A program made the position numbers and the translations under genes. A DNA stretch of 64,000 nt from Nostoc sp. UHCC 0926. Its GTDB lineage: Bacteria > Cyanobacteriota > Cyanobacteriia > Cyanobacteriales > Nostocaceae. Under the pieces are notes generated by a model that did not search any database, had not been told where the DNA came from, and saw only the letters and a list, made by a program, of their open reading frames with translations. Shown here piece by piece: positions 61,999 through 64,000 of this stretch; position 1 is the first letter of the stretch; each line of letters starts with the position of its first letter. The stretch spans positions 62,001 through 126,000 of the forward strand of contig NZ_CP117772.1 of the NCBI RefSeq assembly GCF_028623165.1, read 5' to 3'.

Positions 61999-62707
61999 CA
62001 GTAGACCGAAAAGTTTTGCGATCGCTCTGTCAAGAATACCTGCTCCAGTGGATTGTTGCGAAAAAGTCGTGCTTTTAGATACCAGCACATCATGTCTCAC
62101 TTTGAAATTTAAACATAAGTAAAGCTAATACATAAGCGAAGAGATCAGAGCAAACGTCGCACCATAACCATGTTTTGCTGCTATTTCAGGAATTTTGTCA
62201 AGGAGTTGCGGGAAAATTGAACCAGAGAAATATCTGGTGCAAGCTATGACTGCAACTACCCCAGTTCTAACTAATAGTAAAACCTTGAATTAAGTGGTTA
62301 ACTGTTTAACGGAGAATCTGACAATTCAGACTCAAGGTAAGTGTGAACAACAAATTAAAAATCCTACCATTCGTTTTCTCTTTGTAGCTTTGGCATTCTT
62401 GATTATTAATGTTTGGATTTATCTAGTCTGGCATTATCTCAGCCGTTTAAAAAAAAGTACTAAACAAGTTTTTACTCATCTATTTACCCTCAAACAGAGG
62501 AAGAGAATTTTTACGCCAGGCAGTAGACCGCAACTATGGGCTAGCCTGCGAAGTTTATTTACCGTCCGGCTGATTTTGGTTGGTTTTTGGAGTTCATCAA
62601 TAAGCCAATCTTATCATTTCTCCCAGACGTTCAGCTTTTTCCATTCCTCCAAAAACGGTATCCTACACTACTATTTTTTAGCGATCGCAAAACTTTTCGG
62701 TCTACTG
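61999..62707. mobile_element. IS remnant with 28-bp perfect inverted ends
   Basis: CAGTAGACCGAAAAGTTTTG plus GCGATCGCT-type sequence (61999-62026) is the exact reverse complement of 62680-62707. The 709 bp bounded by them hold the end of a transposase gene and little else. No target duplication is clear. It looks like an internally deleted IS or a composite of IS pieces. Confidence 0.5.
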
Positions 62708-62740
62708 AGAGTAACAACCAGATTCGTCCAAATATTTTAG
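62294..62740 (+). pseudogene. Transposase C-terminal fragment (ISH3-like?)
   Basis: 148 codons from a GTG. The first about 55 residues, CEQQIKNPTIRFLFVALAFL then IINVWIYLVWHYLSR, match the pattern NPxIRFLFVALAxLIxNxWxxL seen at the end of ISH3-like transposases. The rest is unlike a protein (Ser/Phe-rich) and crosses the right inverted repeat. The catalytic part is missing. Confidence 0.5.
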
Positions 62741-62892
62741 GCAAATCAATCCAAGGCTTGCCCAAAGTTTCAAGGTTTCTAAGTCCGAGAGCTTTGCTTG
62801 TACTCTTTGAGGTTGTGTCGCTGTGCAGGACAACTTCTAATTCTTTTCCACCGCCAACCCTTTTTTTAAAATTCGGCGCACTTGTTCAGGTC

Positions 62893-63069
62893 CTAAAACA
62901 ATGCCCAATCTAAGTACTTAGCAATCTCTCGTACCTGGCACCCCTGTGCATTTAATCTTAAGGCGATCGCTCGATATTTTGTCCGACGCGGAACTTTCTC
63001 AGCAGCGCTTAACTCTAAAAGGGTACGGTCTTCTTCTGGGGTTAGCTTTATTTTTAACGGAGCAGGCAT
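62893..63069 (-). pseudogene. IS630-type transposase N-terminal fragment
   Basis: 58 codons: MPAPLKIKLTPEEDRTLLEL, VPRRTKYRAIALRLNAQG, REIAKYLDWAL, the helix-turn-helix start of an IS630/Tc1-like transposase. A stop ends the frame; slightly further on, another frame reads PEQVRRILKKGLAVEK. The catalytic domain is not present. Confidence 0.7.
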
Positions 63070-63201
63070 CGGTACACACTGAGATACTGTAATGATTCCA
63101 TTTTGCGTTTTTTTAGGTTGACCTACTTAATTGCAATGTTTTTGTCTTCTATGCTGAATTGCTCCATTGCCCATTTGATATCTAGCATAGTTATTTTCTG
63201 G

Positions 63202-63330
63202 TAAGTAGGTGGGCGCTAAAAAACACAACTAGATTAAGAATTGTAAAGCACCAGAAACGCTTATATTCAAAGCGTTTCTGGTGCTTTACATAAGTTTACG
63301 TAGTTCGGTTTAATTGTGCCTACCTACTTA
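63202..63330. mobile_element. 129-bp MITE with strong internal hairpin
   Basis: Ends TAAGTAGGTGGGC (63202-63214) and GCCTACCTACTTA (63318-63330) are inverted with one mismatch; TA at each edge fits an IS630/Tc1-like target. Inside, TGTAAAGCACCAGAAACGCTT pairs over 21 bp with its complement (63242-63290). No coding capacity. No supported gene lies in 63070-63595. Confidence 0.65.
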
Positions 63331-63595
63331 GATTGAGCTTTGCTATAGCTTTTGATTATCCCTCAAAACTAATCAATAACTACACTTGTGGGATAGTGCT
63401 ACTGATCCGCAGTTGTTACAGTGCGATCGCTCTTGTGAAAGGTGCGATGCCTACGGTGGTCACTGAGCGCGGCCGTTGTCCAGGCTGTTCGGTGTCACAT
63501 TTTCCCTTTAAGAGTATCTCATCGCTACCATGCCAAAAAACGAACTAAAAGCATAAGCTTGTTAGCCCCACTCCTCCTCTAAAAATTAACCCGCT

Positions 63596-63874
63596 CCCTC
63601 TGTCTTATCTTCTGAGGAATTCTGGGAAGAAATTTTTTTGGCGATCGCATCCAATATCGTTGATATCTGATCGGGACTATTTAAATTAACTTGGTATACA
63701 TTCGTAGCATGAACTTGATTACTCCCTATTACCACTTGTAACCCAGGTTCACCCAGCAGATGCAAGATTTAACTTAGCTTTTCCCTCGGCATCCAAGTGA
63801 TGCCTACGGCGGGCTGCGCCTACGCAGTTTTCCATTAATTTTTCTAAAAAATCATCCTCACCCTTATTTACCAC
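63596..63874 (-). pseudogene. Frameshifted gene fragment with repeat insertion
   Basis: From GTG at 63874: VVNKGEDDFLEKLMENC, then a dispersed palindromic repeat (63801-63826), then LDAEGKAKLNLAS and a stop. One base over it continues LHLLGEPGLQVVIGSNQVHA, TNVYQVNLNSPDQISTILDA, IAKKISSQNSSEDKTEGAG to 63596. It appears to be the C-terminal part of one protein of unknown family. No gene is seen in 63875-64000. Confidence 0.45.
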
Positions 63875-64000
63875 AATAAGCGCCTAAGTGTATATGAAAA
63901 AATTTCTCAGGGTATCATACTGCTACTTGCAGGTCTGTAGTATCCGTATTTTTTCCAGATATGGCCCCTGGTTGTAATACCCAAGCGGCGATCGCTTGTA

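Noticed and set aside
62587-62913. 108-codon plus-strand frame
   Set aside because: It runs through IS fragments and an inverted repeat; Phe/Ser-rich with no ribosome site.

Overview
The window looks like part of a large conjugative plasmid, or a plasmid-derived region, of a filamentous heterocyst-type cyanobacterium (Nostoc/Anabaena/Calothrix-like). The signs are abundant HIP1 octamers (GCGATCGC), XisH/XisI proteins, a 4-Cys Ser/Thr kinase with TPRs, a CHAT protease, short tandem heptamer repeats, dispersed palindromic repeats, and a replication protein of the cyanobacterial CyRepA1 type. No rRNA, tRNA or CRISPR array was seen.

Layout. 1-3.2 kb: an IS copy that truncates a tyrosine recombinase, a frameshifted small gene, and xisI-xisH. 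3.3-9.7 kb: nested Tn7-like elements. These are a complete 4.9-kb element (fused tnsA-tnsB, tnsC, small tniQ) with 25-bp ends and a 5-bp duplication, next to the decayed end and tniQ of a relative that itself carries a 286-bp non-autonomous insertion. 9.8-12.6 kb: small genes and an IS701-type insertion. 12.8-20.8 kb: plasmid maintenance genes on the minus strand, with a very large unknown protein, a ParM-like actin and small partners, several broken by one-base frameshifts. 20.8-24.4 kb: a G-poor leader (oriT candidate) and a MobF-type relaxase. 24.5-38.8 kb: a type IV secretion operon on the minus strand (VirB2, B3, B4, B5-like, B6, B8-like, B10, B9-like, an exported protein, VirD4). The virD4 gene is split just after its Walker A motif by a group II intron.

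38.8-48.6 kb: small regulators, a second tyrosine recombinase, the 1273-aa CyRepA1-type replication protein, a coiled-coil plasmid protein, and palindromes that may be control or origin sites. 48.6-54.7 kb: a signalling or defence-like group of STAND NTPase, transmembrane Ser/Thr kinase with TPRs, exported protein and CHAT protease. The CHAT gene is joined to the stub of a filamentous haemagglutinin gene. 55.1-58.1 kb: a Rieske oxygenase of the pheophorbide a oxygenase type, a VKOR-thioredoxin remnant and a charged membrane protein. 58.2-64 kb: a decayed group II intron, a second, nearly complete copy of the first IS, and a graveyard of IS, MITE and gene fragments.

The two IS copies are identical as far as can be seen and lie in direct orientation, 60,325 bp apart. 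The segment between them holds replication, segregation, mobilisation and secretion functions. It therefore reads as one conjugative plasmid unit that was joined to, or could be released from, a larger molecule by recombination between IS copies.
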